A DNA stretch of 64,000 bases from VFMC01 sp050248155 (GCA_050248155.1 JBFWSW010000020.1:1-64000), one strand, 5' to 3'; positions 26,988-36,325 are shown, counted from the first letter of the stretch. Translations and numbers: made by a program. Notes: generated from the letters alone by a model not told the origin.

Positions 26988-27766
26988 CGGCCCGTGAAAC
27001 GCGGCGCGCGCCGCTCCGACATCGCCAACACGCCTTCGGCGAAGTCCTCGGTACGGCGAAGACGTGTCTGCTCGGCTCCCTCTCGAGCCGCAACCACCGG
27101 AACCGCCTCAGCGAGCGGCCCACGCATCGTCTGACGGATGGACTGCACCGCTGCAGGAGCAGAAACGGCGATGTCGGCAGCCATCGCCCGCGCGACGTCG
27201 CGGACCTCGGAGCGGTCGACCAGCCGATCGAGCAAGCCCATCGAAGCGGCCTCGACGCCATCGATTCGTCGCCCGGTGTAGAGCAATTCGAGCGCTCGTT
27301 GCTGACCGATCAGCCATGGCAACGATGCCGTCAGCCCGAAGCCGTGGTGGAACCCGAGCCGGGCGAAGACGGCAGCCATCCGAACGTCCGGGCAACCGAC
27401 GCGGAAGTCCGCAGTGCAGGCGAGACCCATGCCTCCGCCGATCGCGGCACCCTGCACGGCCGCGACGACGGGCTTGGCGTTCCGGAACAGCTTGGTGCCC
27501 ACCTGGTACAGGCTGGGCGCTTCATCGTCGTCCATCAGTTCGGGATCGTTGGGAGCCGAGAAGTCGGCGCCACCGCAGAAGTGCTTGCCTTCTGCGGCGA
27601 GCACGATGGCCCGGCATGCATCGTCGGCGTCGAGCATCGCGTATGCGTCCGCGATCGAGTTCAACAACCCGATGTCCATGAAGTTGTTGGGAGGTCGATG
27701 GAACTCGACCAACGCCACGTGGTCGTCACCCACCTCGACGCTGACGTCACCGAACTGGAGGCTCAC
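26984..27766 (-). CDS. Enoyl-CoA hydratase/isomerase (crotonase) family protein
   Basis: 260 aa from GTG 27766, which overlaps the preceding stop (GTGA). HFCGGADF marks the first oxyanion site and IGGGMGLACTADFRV the second. Neither position of the two glutamates in rat hydratase is Glu, and the FARLGFHHGFGLT stretch resembles a broad actinobacterial subgroup of unknown reaction. Located between an ACAD pair and an amidohydrolase in the long operon. Confidence 0.9.
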   Translation of the reverse strand: MSLQFGDVSVEVGDDHVALVEFHRPPNNFMDIGLLNSIADAYAMLDADDACRAIVLAAEGKHFCGGADFSAPNDPELMDDDEAPSLYQVGTKLFRNAKPVVAAVQGAAIGGGMGLACTADFRVGCPDVRMAAVFARLGFHHGFGLTASLPWLIGQQRALELLYTGRRIDGVEAASMGLLDRLVDRSEVRDVARAMAADIAVSAPAAVQSIRQTMRGPLAEAVPVVAAREGAEQTRLRRTEDFAEGVLAMSERRAPRFTGR

Positions 27767-28866
27767 GACGCTCCCCCACCGCGCGTGACGAGCTGCCAGA
27801 GCCGATCGGGATGAGCCGGATCGATCGCGCAATGCTCACGCGTCAGCTGACCGAGACGCTGGCGCCACCAGGTGGTCGAGCCGTGCTCGTCGCGCCACGA
27901 CCACAGGCGTCGGGTCAACTGGTGAAGCACGTACTCCTGCGTCATGCCGATCGCGCCATGCGCCTGGTGGCAGCGCGAAGACACCACGTCCGCAGCCTCG
28001 CCGGCGATGGCCTTGAAGCAGGCGATCTCGACTTCCGCACCGCCGAATCCTCGGTCCTCGATGGCGGCGATCGCCGTGTGCATCGCCATCGCGGCCAGCT
28101 GGGTCTCGGACGCGGCCCGGACCAGGTGCTGCCCGACGGCCTGGAAGGTGCTGACCGGTCGGCCGAACTGACGTCGTTCGTTGGTGTAGGCGACGGTGAT
28201 CTCGGTGATCCGCTCCATCGCCCCGGTCATCTGGCACGAACGCGCGAAGGCCCCTCGCAGACGCAGCACCTGCGCGTCGACCTCCGAGGGAGCGTCGACC
28301 GCAGTGACCCTTAGGTCGGTGAGCTCGAGGGTGTCTCGCGGCTCGCCGGCGAGGTTCGCCCGACGTGTGATGTGCTCGATGTCGGGCCGGAACGCGACGA
28401 TGCGTCCGTCGACGAGCGCGAGGACGAGTGTCGCCGCCGCGGCCCACGGCACACCGTGGGCCGTGCCGCTGAGGCGGTCGTCGTCGAGGACCAGTGTGTC
28501 GCTGCTGCGACCGGGCACCACCGTCACGGCGCCGTCGGGCAGCTCGAGTCCGGCTGCGCCGGCGAGCCAACCGCCCAGCACCCCTGTCTCGGCGATGGGG
28601 ACGGGCGCCGCCCACGCTCCACAGGCTCGCAGCACGGCAGCGACGTCCACGGGCGTGCCGCCCGACCCGCCCGACGATTCGGGAACGCCGATCCACGGCG
28701 CGCCGACCGAGGCGAGCGCATCCCACGTGCCCGCGGACCAGCCGCGCTCCTCGGCACCCTGCACCTCGCCGTGCGTGCAGGTCTTGGCCAGCAGCCTGCC
28801 GAGCGTGTCCACCAAGATCGGATCGGGGCTGTACGGCGGCGCCACGGTGTGATGTGTCGCGGTCAT
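27763..28866 (-). CDS. Acyl-CoA dehydrogenase, short subunit of a second pair
   Basis: 367 aa from ATG 28866 (ATGA overlap with the preceding ACAD). C-terminal ACAD landmarks are kept: NERRQFGRPVSTFQAVGQH and CHQAHGAIGMTQEYVLHQLTRRLWSW. The SEPDAGSD flavin motif is absent from the middle domain. The pairing of a motif-poor ACAD with an adjacent complete one repeats the arrangement at 9907-12080 and suggests an alpha2beta2 enzyme. Confidence 0.9.
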   Translation of the reverse strand: MTATHHTVAPPYSPDPILVDTLGRLLAKTCTHGEVQGAEERGWSAGTWDALASVGAPWIGVPESSGGSGGTPVDVAAVLRACGAWAAPVPIAETGVLGGWLAGAAGLELPDGAVTVVPGRSSDTLVLDDDRLSGTAHGVPWAAAATLVLALVDGRIVAFRPDIEHITRRANLAGEPRDTLELTDLRVTAVDAPSEVDAQVLRLRGAFARSCQMTGAMERITEITVAYTNERRQFGRPVSTFQAVGQHLVRAASETQLAAMAMHTAIAAIEDRGFGGAEVEIACFKAIAGEAADVVSSRCHQAHGAIGMTQEYVLHQLTRRLWSWRDEHGSTTWWRQRLGQLTREHCAIDPAHPDRLWQLVTRGGGAS

Positions 28867-30002
28867 GCGCGTAGGCCCTTCGACGCGATGGTGCGCAGGA
28901 TCTCCGTGGTGCCGCCGCGAATCGTGAACGACGGGCCGGTCAGGATCGCTTCGGCCAACAATCGCTCGCCGACATCGGCCGAATCGAGTGACGGCTCGTG
29001 CTCGATGACCGCGTGCACCATCTCGATCACCTCCTGCTCGAAGCACGTGCCGAGGTCCTTGACGATCGCTGCCTCGAGGGCGGGCGCGCGTCCCGCGTCG
29101 ATGGCCCGCGACACCGCCATCGACATCTGCCGGATGGCCCAGAACCGCGCCGTCATCCGACCGACGGTCGCATCGACGTCGACACCCGGTGCGCACGGCG
29201 CGGACTCGACCAGCCACCGGAAGATCTGCCACGACGACAGGTACCGGTCGGGTCCCGCACGTTCGTACGCGAGCTCGGAGTTCACCTGTTGCCAGCCCCG
29301 ACCCACCTCACCCAGCACGAGATCGTCGGGCACGAAGACGTCGTCCATCACGACCTCGTTGAAGTGGCGGGAGCCGTCGAGGAACGGGATCGAGTTGATC
29401 GTCAGCCCGGGCGAGCGCAGATCGACGATCAGTTGCGACAACCCCGCGTGGCGCTCGCCCTCGTCGGCACTCGTGCGGCACAGGATGATGAACCAATGGC
29501 TCTCGTGCGCGCCGCTCGTCCACACCTTCGTGCCGTTGACCGACCATCCGCCGTCGACGCGAGTTGCGGTCGTCCGCACCCCGGCCAGATCCGAGCCCGC
29601 ATCGGGCTCGCTCATGCCGATCGCGAACCAGCACTCACCCGCGGCGATCGCCGGGAGGAAGCGCTGCTTCTGCTCCTCGGTGCCGAACGTCAGGATGGTC
29701 GGTCCGGTCTGACGATCGGCGACCCAGTGCGCCATCAGCGGGGCGCCCATGCGCAGGCACTCCTCAACCACGATAAAGCGGTCGATGGCTCGGCGGTCGT
29801 GCCCGCCGTAGCGCGCAGGAAGGGCCATGCCCACCCAGCCGCGCGCAGCCATCTTCTTCGAGAACGCCGAATCGTGGCGGGACGCGATGCCGAGCGTTGG
29901 TGGACGGTCACGGGGAAGTTCGGCGTGCAGGAACTCGACCACGTCCGCACGCAGTGCCTCCTCCTGCTCGTCCGGTTCGGTGAACTCGAACGTCAGTGGC
30001 AT
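28863..30002 (-). CDS. Acyl-CoA dehydrogenase, partner subunit of the second pair
   Basis: 379 aa with N-terminal helical domain, IGMSEPDAGSDLAGVRTTA near residue 130, and the C-terminal FTIRGGTTEILRTIASKGL tail. A strong GAGAGGGGGG site precedes the ATG. Translationally coupled to the short partner at 27763. Should oxidise an acyl-CoA formed in this operon. Confidence 0.93.
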   Translation of the reverse strand: MPLTFEFTEPDEQEEALRADVVEFLHAELPRDRPPTLGIASRHDSAFSKKMAARGWVGMALPARYGGHDRRAIDRFIVVEECLRMGAPLMAHWVADRQTGPTILTFGTEEQKQRFLPAIAAGECWFAIGMSEPDAGSDLAGVRTTATRVDGGWSVNGTKVWTSGAHESHWFIILCRTSADEGERHAGLSQLIVDLRSPGLTINSIPFLDGSRHFNEVVMDDVFVPDDLVLGEVGRGWQQVNSELAYERAGPDRYLSSWQIFRWLVESAPCAPGVDVDATVGRMTARFWAIRQMSMAVSRAIDAGRAPALEAAIVKDLGTCFEQEVIEMVHAVIEHEPSLDSADVGERLLAEAILTGPSFTIRGGTTEILRTIASKGLRA

Positions 30003-30015
30003 CGCGTCCCCCCTC

Positions 30016-30894
30016 TCATCGCATCTCGTCCATGATCGTGGAGAGCTCGTCGAGCCAGCGCATCGTGACGGACTCGTCGTGTCGGGACATGCTCGGGGGA
30101 AGCGCGACGATGCGATCGACCCCGAGGGCCTGGTAGCTGTCGAGCCGGCTGCGCTTCATCCGACCGAACGCGAAGATCGAGATCGGCACCGTCGCAGGAT
30201 CGCGACCGTGCTCGGCCACCAGGTTGCGGAACATCTCGATCGCACCGCGCACGTCGGGCTTGTCGCCGTCGTTGAGCAACTGTGCGTCGAGCGGGCACCA
30301 GTGGTCGGCGTAGGTCGCTGCGTGTTCGATCCCCACTCGGCCGGCGTTGCCGAGTGCGATCGGCAGCGGTCGTTGCACCGGCTTCGGCTCGATCCAAGAC
30401 GTCGTGAACCGATCCCACCGTCCGTCGAACTCCGGCTCGTCGGCGGTCCAGATGACGCGCAGTGCCTCGACGCGCTCGCGCATCGCCGAGTAGCGCTGCT
30501 CGAACCGGATGTCGGGACGATGGTTCGCCAACTCTTCCCTGTTCCACCCGACACCGACACCGAACAAGACTCTCCCGTTGGACAACACGTCGAGCGACGC
30601 CACCGTGCTGGCCAGGTCGAGCAGGTCGTGCTCGAGCAGCAGGCACACGCCGGTGGCCAGGGTGAGCGACGTCGTCGCAGCCGCGGCGACGGCCAGCGAC
30701 ACGAAGGGGTTCAGCCCGTGCACATAGCCGTCAGGCAGTTCGCCACCTGCCGGGTAGCCGGTCGTGCGGTCGGCCGGAATGTGACTGTGCTCACCCAGCC
30801 AGATCGAGTCGAACCCCCGCGCCTCGAGCTCGGCGGCCAGCGGCCCCGGGCCGATGCCACCGACGTGGTTGAGGGTGAGGTAACCGAACTCCAT
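30016..30894 (-). CDS. LLM-class F420-type oxidoreductase
   Basis: 292 aa from ATG 30894, 13 nt after the SDR stop. TIM-barrel motifs: EARGFDSIWLGEHSHIP near residue 28, LTLATGVCLLLEHD near 80, and NGRVLFGVGVGWNREEL near 107. Family members in actinobacteria use F420 or FMN for hydride transfer. The ATG is in frame after a weak site, so translation may depend on the upstream SDR gene. Confidence 0.9.
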   Translation of the reverse strand: MEFGYLTLNHVGGIGPGPLAAELEARGFDSIWLGEHSHIPADRTTGYPAGGELPDGYVHGLNPFVSLAVAAAATTSLTLATGVCLLLEHDLLDLASTVASLDVLSNGRVLFGVGVGWNREELANHRPDIRFEQRYSAMRERVEALRVIWTADEPEFDGRWDRFTTSWIEPKPVQRPLPIALGNAGRVGIEHAATYADHWCPLDAQLLNDGDKPDVRGAIEMFRNLVAEHGRDPATVPISIFAFGRMKRSRLDSYQALGVDRIVALPPSMSRHDESVTMRWLDELSTIMDEMR

Positions 30895-30907
30895 CAGCGC
30901 GTCACGC

Positions 30908-31747
30908 TCATCGCAGCGTGAAGCCGGCATCGACGGGCAACGTCACGCCTGTGATGTAGCGAGCGTCATCCGTCGACAGCCAGACCACGGCGTTGGCGAT
31001 GTCCTCTGGCTCAACCAGCTGGACCGGCAGCGTGTTCTGCAGCATGTTCCCCAGCTCCACGTTGGCGGCGACGAAGCGGTCGAACGCCGTGTTGACCACC
31101 ATGGTGGTGTTGACTCCGGTGGGATGCACCGAGTTGACGCGGATGTTGTGGGGACCGAGCGCGCGGGCGTAGCTGCGCATGAGGCCGACCACGCCGTGCT
31201 TGGCGGCGGCGTACCCGAAGGTGCCCGGGCTGGTCGACTGGAGCGGGTGGGCCATGCCCATCAGCCCCGCTGTGGAGCTCGTGATCACGATCGAGCCACC
31301 TTGCTGCTGCTCGAGCAGCGTCGGCACGGCCGCCTCGATGGTGTAGTACACGCCGGTCAACATGATGTCGATCGAGTCGTGCCAGGCCTGCCGGTTGCTG
31401 CGATCGGTCGTCTCGCTGGTCCACGTGGCGGCGATGCCGGCGTTGGCCACCACCACGTCGACGCGCCCGAATCGGTCGAGGCCCTCGCGTAGCACGGCCT
31501 GCACCGCGTCGTCGTCGCGGACATCGGCCTGACGGGCGACGATGCCGCGACCGAGGTCCTCGACGAGCTTGACCGTGTGGGCGAGATCGTCCGTCGTCGC
31601 CATCGGGTACTCGACCGTCGGCAGCTGCGCGCAGAGGTCGAAAGCGATGATGTCCGCGCCCTCCTCCGCCAGCCGAATCGCGTGGGCACGGCCCTGGCCG
31701 CGCGCCGCGCCGCTGATGAATGCCACCTTGCCCTGCAATTTCGCCAT
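30908..31747 (-). CDS. Mycofactocin-coupled SDR oxidoreductase
   Basis: 279 aa. The start KVAFISGAARGQGRAHAIRLA and the DICA-like region after beta-2 (FDLCAQ) with the long insert before helix C are characteristic of the SDR group that keeps its NAD bound and passes electrons to mycofactocin; catalytic YAAAK near residue 176. Substrates are alcohols. The strong promoter 31793-31822 and an operator-like palindrome lie directly upstream. No mycofactocin biosynthesis gene is in the window, so the cofactor would come from elsewhere in the genome. Confidence 0.9.
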   Translation of the reverse strand: MAKLQGKVAFISGAARGQGRAHAIRLAEEGADIIAFDLCAQLPTVEYPMATTDDLAHTVKLVEDLGRGIVARQADVRDDDAVQAVLREGLDRFGRVDVVVANAGIAATWTSETTDRSNRQAWHDSIDIMLTGVYYTIEAAVPTLLEQQQGGSIVITSSTAGLMGMAHPLQSTSPGTFGYAAAKHGVVGLMRSYARALGPHNIRVNSVHPTGVNTTMVVNTAFDRFVAANVELGNMLQNTLPVQLVEPEDIANAVVWLSTDDARYITGVTLPVDAGFTLR

Positions 31748-31792
31748 GCGACGTGACCCTCCCCAGCGCCGCCCCTCGCCGACGCCGACGAG

Positions 31793-31822
31793 ACCCTACC
31801 AAGCCTTCGACGTAGGCGTCAA
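31793..31822 (-). promoter_or_regulatory. Internal promoter for SDR-to-WhiB genes
   Basis: Minus strand: TTGACG (31822-31817), 18-nt spacer, TAGGGT (31798-31793), about 45 nt upstream of the SDR ATG. It would let the SDR-to-WhiB genes be transcribed apart from the SMP-30-to-thiolase genes. The palindrome at 31825-31844 lies 2 bp beyond its -35. Confidence 0.6.
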
Positions 31823-31824
31823 AT

Positions 31825-31844
31825 TTTCGTCACATGTGGCGAAA
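31825..31844. promoter_or_regulatory. 20-bp palindromic operator candidate
   Basis: TTTCG-t-CACATGTG-g-CGAAA: 18 of 20 positions are symmetric. It lies next to the -35 box of the SDR promoter, where an activator or repressor dimer would bind. A 13/14 match to its left part (TCGTCACATGTGGC) occurs at 44615-44628 upstream of the HsaA-like gene, so the same regulator may act on both. Confidence 0.55.
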
Positions 31845-31866
31845 GTCGTTGCGACAGACGACGAAG

Positions 31867-33048
31867 TCAGCGGGGCACACGGAGCACGTGCGCGGTCGAG
31901 CAGGCCGTCTCGAAGCCGATTGCTCCGCCACCGATCTGGGCCAACGCCGTGCGGGCGCGAGCGACTTGCCGGTCGCCCGCTGCGCCACGCATCTGCATGA
32001 CCAACTCGTAGATCTGGGCAATGCCGCTGGCGCCCACAGCGTGACCGCGCGCCACCAACCCGCCGGACGGGTTGAGCGGCATCGGACCCGTGATTGCCGT
32101 GTGGTCGGACTCGATCCATCGCACCTCGTCGCCAGGAGGACACAGACCGCTCTCGGTCCACGCGCGCAGCTCGTACGCAACGCTGGCGTCATGGATCTCG
32201 GCGACGTCGATGTCCTCAGGACCGAGGCCGGCCATCTCGTACGCTGCCGACGTCGCCGACTCGACCACCTGCGGACCGCTCTGGTCGTCGAGCGCCCGTC
32301 GCGTGCGCAGGGCGGACCCGACGATCTCGATGTCGCCCGGCTCGACTCCGAAGCGATCGGAGACCACTACCGCGGCGGCGGCACCGTCGCTGATGGGCGA
32401 GCTCATGAGCGAGGTGATCGGCGCCACCACGAGCCGGGCGTTCAGCACGTCGTCGGCGCTGCCACCGAACTGACGGTGAGCCAGGAGGTTCCGCTGCCCG
32501 TTGGCGAGATCGCGGGCCGCCACCATGGCCAGGTGCCGAGCCGTCACGCCGGTGCGTTCCATCAGCTCGCGAGCCAGCGTCGCCTGCCGGTCGACGTTCA
32601 CGCTGCGGTCCTCGCCCGCGCCGGCGCCCACCTCGAAGCGGTCGTCGATGTCCATGCCGCCGGAGTACGCAGCGAAGGTCTTCGACATGTCCTCGCAGTT
32701 CGCCTTCTCGACACCGACCGCCAGGGCCACGTCCGTCAGCCCCGACGCCACGCTGAGCCAGGCGAGGTGGAGCGCGTTCCCCGCAGTGGCGCACGCGTTC
32801 TCGACGTTGTGCATCGGGATGGTGCCGAAGCCCATCGCCATCAGAATCGTTTCACCGCGGATGCTCTCCTGCCCGGTGATCTGCCCGGCCAGGCAGTTGC
32901 CGACGAACGCAGCAGGGATGTCGGCGATGCCGAGACGGGCATCCGCCAGCGCGGCGTTGACGGCTTCGGCCCCCATCTGTTTCAAGGAGCGGTCCAGCAG
33001 CTTGCCGAACCGGGTCATGCCCACGCCTCGAATCAGTACGCGTCTCAC
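31867..33048 (-). CDS. Thiolase (acetyl-CoA acetyltransferase/SCP2-like)
   Basis: 393 aa. Nucleophile Cys86 in NVENACATAGNA, His336 in GHAVGASG and Cys383 in ETACSTAH are all present, so this is a competent thiolase, unlike the copy at 54654. It should cleave a 3-ketoacyl-CoA with CoA. GTG 33048 follows GGGAGC. It lies 42 nt after an SDR gene and ends 119 nt before the mycofactocin-type SDR. Confidence 0.92.
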   Translation of the reverse strand: MRRVLIRGVGMTRFGKLLDRSLKQMGAEAVNAALADARLGIADIPAAFVGNCLAGQITGQESIRGETILMAMGFGTIPMHNVENACATAGNALHLAWLSVASGLTDVALAVGVEKANCEDMSKTFAAYSGGMDIDDRFEVGAGAGEDRSVNVDRQATLARELMERTGVTARHLAMVAARDLANGQRNLLAHRQFGGSADDVLNARLVVAPITSLMSSPISDGAAAAVVVSDRFGVEPGDIEIVGSALRTRRALDDQSGPQVVESATSAAYEMAGLGPEDIDVAEIHDASVAYELRAWTESGLCPPGDEVRWIESDHTAITGPMPLNPSGGLVARGHAVGASGIAQIYELVMQMRGAAGDRQVARARTALAQIGGGAIGFETACSTAHVLRVPR

Positions 33049-33090
33049 GGTGATGCTCCCTGTCTCGGCCGGAGCCGGTCGGATGATGTG

Positions 33091-33834
33091 TCAGTAGCCG
33101 CCGGCGACGAACCACGTCTCGCCGGTGACGAACGAAGCCGCGTCTGACGTGACGAATCGCACGGCCTCGACCACATCGTCCGTCGTGCCGATTCGACGAA
33201 GCGGGATCCGTTCTCGGATCGCTTCGACATGTCCGGGCGGCGACAGCTGTTGCATGGGCGTGTCGATGGTGCCGGGCGCGATGGCGTTCACGCGGATGCC
33301 GAGCGGGCCGAGCTCCTTCGCGAGTCCGAGCGTGAAGACGTTCAGCGCCGCCTTCAGCGACGCGTAGTGGACTCCGAGCCCTGGCGAACCCGTGCGCGAC
33401 GCGATCGAGGAGATGTTGACGATGGCGCCTCGCCCGGCGGCGAGCATCCCGCCGCGCAGGACGGCGCGGGTGGTCGCGACCACCTGCCCGAGGTTCAAGA
33501 CGTACGCCTGCGACCACGTCTCGTCGTCGAGCTCCATGAACGACGTCCGCCGGATCGGACCGCCGACGTTGTTCACCAGCACGTCGACGCCGCCCAACCA
33601 TCCAGTCAGCTCGTCCACGACTGGTGCGATCCCCGACAGATCGAAGGCGTCGCACCGATCGATCCGGATGACCCCGCCCTCGGACTCGACCTCGGCCACC
33701 AAGCGAGCAGCCCGCTCCGCGTTCGATGCGAAGGTACCAGCGACTCGGAATCCGTCGCGCGCGAACGAACGAGCGATCGCCGCGCCGATGCCCGAGGAGA
33801 TGCCCGTAATGAGCACGCCGTTCGATTCGCTCAC
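33091..33834 (-). CDS. Short-chain dehydrogenase/reductase (FabG-like)
   Basis: 247 aa classical SDR: GISSGIG NAD(P) motif at residues 10-16, NNVGG, catalytic SS plus YASLK near 156. GTG 33834 overlaps the acyl-CoA ligase stop (GTGA). Between a ligase and a thiolase it probably oxidises a 3-hydroxyacyl-CoA. Confidence 0.92.
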   Translation of the reverse strand: MSESNGVLITGISSGIGAAIARSFARDGFRVAGTFASNAERAARLVAEVESEGGVIRIDRCDAFDLSGIAPVVDELTGWLGGVDVLVNNVGGPIRRTSFMELDDETWSQAYVLNLGQVVATTRAVLRGGMLAAGRGAIVNISSIASRTGSPGLGVHYASLKAALNVFTLGLAKELGPLGIRVNAIAPGTIDTPMQQLSPPGHVEAIRERIPLRRIGTTDDVVEAVRFVTSDAASFVTGETWFVAGGY

Positions 33835-35387
33835 CGACTGTGCTCCACGTCGTCAGCGGCCACGTGCCCGTCGCGAACCGCCCGTCGATCGAACTTGCCG
33901 TACTTGTTCTTGGGCAATTCGCCGACGATGCGCACCACCTTCGGTCGTTTGTAGCCGGCCAACCGCTCGCGGCAGAACGCCATCAGCTCGGCGCTGGTCG
34001 CACGACCGTCGCGCAGCACGACCGCGGCGGCGACGGTCTCGATCCACTCCGGATGATCGATGCCGTACACCACGGCCTCGACGACGTCGTCGTGGGCGTA
34101 GAGGGCCTCTTCGACCTCGACGGGGTTCACGTTCATCCCACCGCTGATGATGACGTCGTTGCGCCGCCCGGAGATCCAGATGTAGCCCTCGGGATCGAGC
34201 CGGCCCAGATCGCCCGTTCGCACCCACTCGCCGTCCAGCACCATCGCTGTCCGCTCGGGATCGTGCATGTACTCCCGCATGCGGTGCGGCGACCGGACCA
34301 CGATCTCACCTTCCTCGTCGTCGCCGAGACGGCTCCCGTCCTCACCGACCACACGGACCTCGATGGTCGAGAACGGCCGCCCGGCAGAGCCGAGCTTGCT
34401 CGGCCGCCCGTCTGCGCGGTCGATGACGTGGTCCTCGGGCGGCAGGTAGCTGATCGCGCTCGGCACCTCCGTCTGGCCGTAGGACTGGCACAGCACCGGG
34501 CCGAACCGACCGATCGCTCGCCGGAGCGCGGCCTCTGGGATGCCGGACGCGCCGTACATGATCAGGCGCAGGGAGGAGACGTCGACCGCGTCGACGACCG
34601 GCGACTCCAGCATCCGGATCAACATCGTCGGGACCAACTTGATGACGGTGATGCGGTGCTGTTCGATCCACTGCAGCGCTGCCGTCGCGTCGAACTTGCC
34701 GAGCACCCAGCCACTGGCACCGGCGAGGATCATCGGCGGCACGTACGCGCCACCCCCGTGACTGAATGGCTGCAGGTGCAAGAACCGATCTTCGGCCGTC
34801 ATCCGGCACGACTCGGCGGCGATGACCTGCATCGACAGCACCTCGGCCTGCTCCGTCAGCACCACGGCTTTGGGCGCGCCCGTCGTGCCGCTCGTGTACC
34901 GGATGCTGCTCACGTCCGTCCACGCCAGACCGGCCAGAGCACCGGCGACAGGTTCCGCATCGGCGAGCGAGCGGAACGGGTCGGCGCCGTCGACGTTCCG
35001 ATGACCGAGCAGCAGGGGCGGGCGCGCGGTGCGGTGGGCGACCTCGAGCGCGGCCGCCGTCAGCGCGTCGTCGCACACCAGCGCGTCCACCTCCGCGTGG
35101 TCGACGATCTGGGCGACCTCAGCGGGTGTGGACTGCGGGCTCACCGGGACGCGCACGAGTCCGGCTCGGGCGATCGCGACCGTGGTGCACACCGACTCGA
35201 TGCCGTTGTGATGCCAGTCCAGCACGCGATCTCCGGGCCGCAGCCCGGTGCCGATCAGCCGGCGCGCGAGCGATTCGACCCGGCGGTCGAGCTCGCGGTA
35301 CGTGACGCTGTCAGTAGCCGTCGCGAGGGCGAGCGTGTCCGGCGAGCGCCTGGCGGCGCGGTCGAGCCAGATCGAGACGCACGACAT
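33831..35387 (-). CDS. AMP-dependent acyl-CoA ligase
   Basis: 518 aa. P-loop YTSGTTGAPK near residues 164-173, QSYGQTEVPSAI near 330, WVRTGDLGRLDPEGYIWISGR, and catalytic Lys in LPKNKYGKFD near 503. Activates a carboxylic acid. ATG 35387 overlaps the SMP-30 stop by one base, which excludes the longer open reading. Second gene of the long minus-strand run. Confidence 0.93.
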   Translation of the reverse strand: MSCVSIWLDRAARRSPDTLALATATDSVTYRELDRRVESLARRLIGTGLRPGDRVLDWHHNGIESVCTTVAIARAGLVRVPVSPQSTPAEVAQIVDHAEVDALVCDDALTAAALEVAHRTARPPLLLGHRNVDGADPFRSLADAEPVAGALAGLAWTDVSSIRYTSGTTGAPKAVVLTEQAEVLSMQVIAAESCRMTAEDRFLHLQPFSHGGGAYVPPMILAGASGWVLGKFDATAALQWIEQHRITVIKLVPTMLIRMLESPVVDAVDVSSLRLIMYGASGIPEAALRRAIGRFGPVLCQSYGQTEVPSAISYLPPEDHVIDRADGRPSKLGSAGRPFSTIEVRVVGEDGSRLGDDEEGEIVVRSPHRMREYMHDPERTAMVLDGEWVRTGDLGRLDPEGYIWISGRRNDVIISGGMNVNPVEVEEALYAHDDVVEAVVYGIDHPEWIETVAAAVVLRDGRATSAELMAFCRERLAGYKRPKVVRIVGELPKNKYGKFDRRAVRDGHVAADDVEHSR

Positions 35388-36283
35388 CAGGCGTACACAG
35401 AAGGCAGGCCCGCTCCGGCCACGTCCACGGTCGCTGCCAGCAACCTGCTCGTCCGACTGGCCTGGACGATGGACCGCTTGATGGAGCCCACGACCGTGAT
35501 GAGCAGTGTGCGCCCGTCGGCACCGCCCAGCATGCACGCGGTCGGGACGAGGCCCTCCAGCTCGATCGAGTCCGTGATCGTGCCACCCTCGAGCACGCGG
35601 ATCACCCGACCTCGTTCGGCTGATGCGATCCAGAGCGCGCCCTCCTCGTCGAGACCCATCCCGTCGGGAACGTCACCGGGCAGGTCCGCCCACATCGATC
35701 CGGCACCGAGGGATCCGTCGTCGTGGATGGGGAAGGCGTACACGCACTCGTCGTACGAGTCGGCCAGCAACAACCGGTCGTTGCCCGGCGTGATCACGAT
35801 GCCGTTGGGGAAGTTGGTGATGTCGGATGCAATCTCGCCCGTGCCGTCGGGGCGGACGCGCAGCAGCGGTCCACGGGTGGGAACGATCGACGGATCGTCG
35901 AAGCTCGCGATCGCGTCGAAGGTGCTGCCGCCGACGTAGATGTCACCATCGGGGCCGCGGGTCAGGTCGCGGATGGTCGCGCTGATGATGTTCGTCAGGT
36001 CGGAGAACACCGTGACCTCACCGGGACCGTCCAGGCAGTTCGTGAGGTGCAGGATGGTTCTGTCGCTCCTCGATGAGAGGTAGAAGCCGTCGGCATCGTC
36101 GAAGACGGCACCTGACAGGTAGTCGCCGTTCAGCGAGTGCAGCCGGCGCGTCACGCCATCCTTCATCTCCCACAGCTCACCTTCGTCGATGTCGACGAAG
36201 TACCAGGCCTGCCGTCCCGCATGCCAGCGCGGCGTTTCGGTGAACGTGAACCCTTCGGCGACGACGTCAGTCGACGTGTTCAT
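35387..36283 (-). CDS. SMP-30/gluconolactonase-family lactonase
   Basis: 298 aa six-bladed beta-propeller. Propeller landmarks: GFTFTETPRWHAG at the start (metal-ligand Glu), DLTRGPDGDIYVGG, NFPNGIVITPGNDRLLLADSY and PDGMGLDEEGALWIAS. These Ca2+/Zn2+ enzymes open lactones. ATG 36283 follows GGGAGGGGAG. It heads the operon that later contains the Baeyer-Villiger enzyme, so a lactone from that enzyme is its plausible substrate. Confidence 0.9.
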   Translation of the reverse strand: MNTSTDVVAEGFTFTETPRWHAGRQAWYFVDIDEGELWEMKDGVTRRLHSLNGDYLSGAVFDDADGFYLSSRSDRTILHLTNCLDGPGEVTVFSDLTNIISATIRDLTRGPDGDIYVGGSTFDAIASFDDPSIVPTRGPLLRVRPDGTGEIASDITNFPNGIVITPGNDRLLLADSYDECVYAFPIHDDGSLGAGSMWADLPGDVPDGMGLDEEGALWIASAERGRVIRVLEGGTITDSIELEGLVPTACMLGGADGRTLLITVVGSIKRSIVQASRTSRLLAATVDVAGAGLPSVYA

Positions 36284-36325
36284 CCGCTGCTCCCCTCCCA
36301 CGGCGGGCGATGCCGCCGGCACGCC

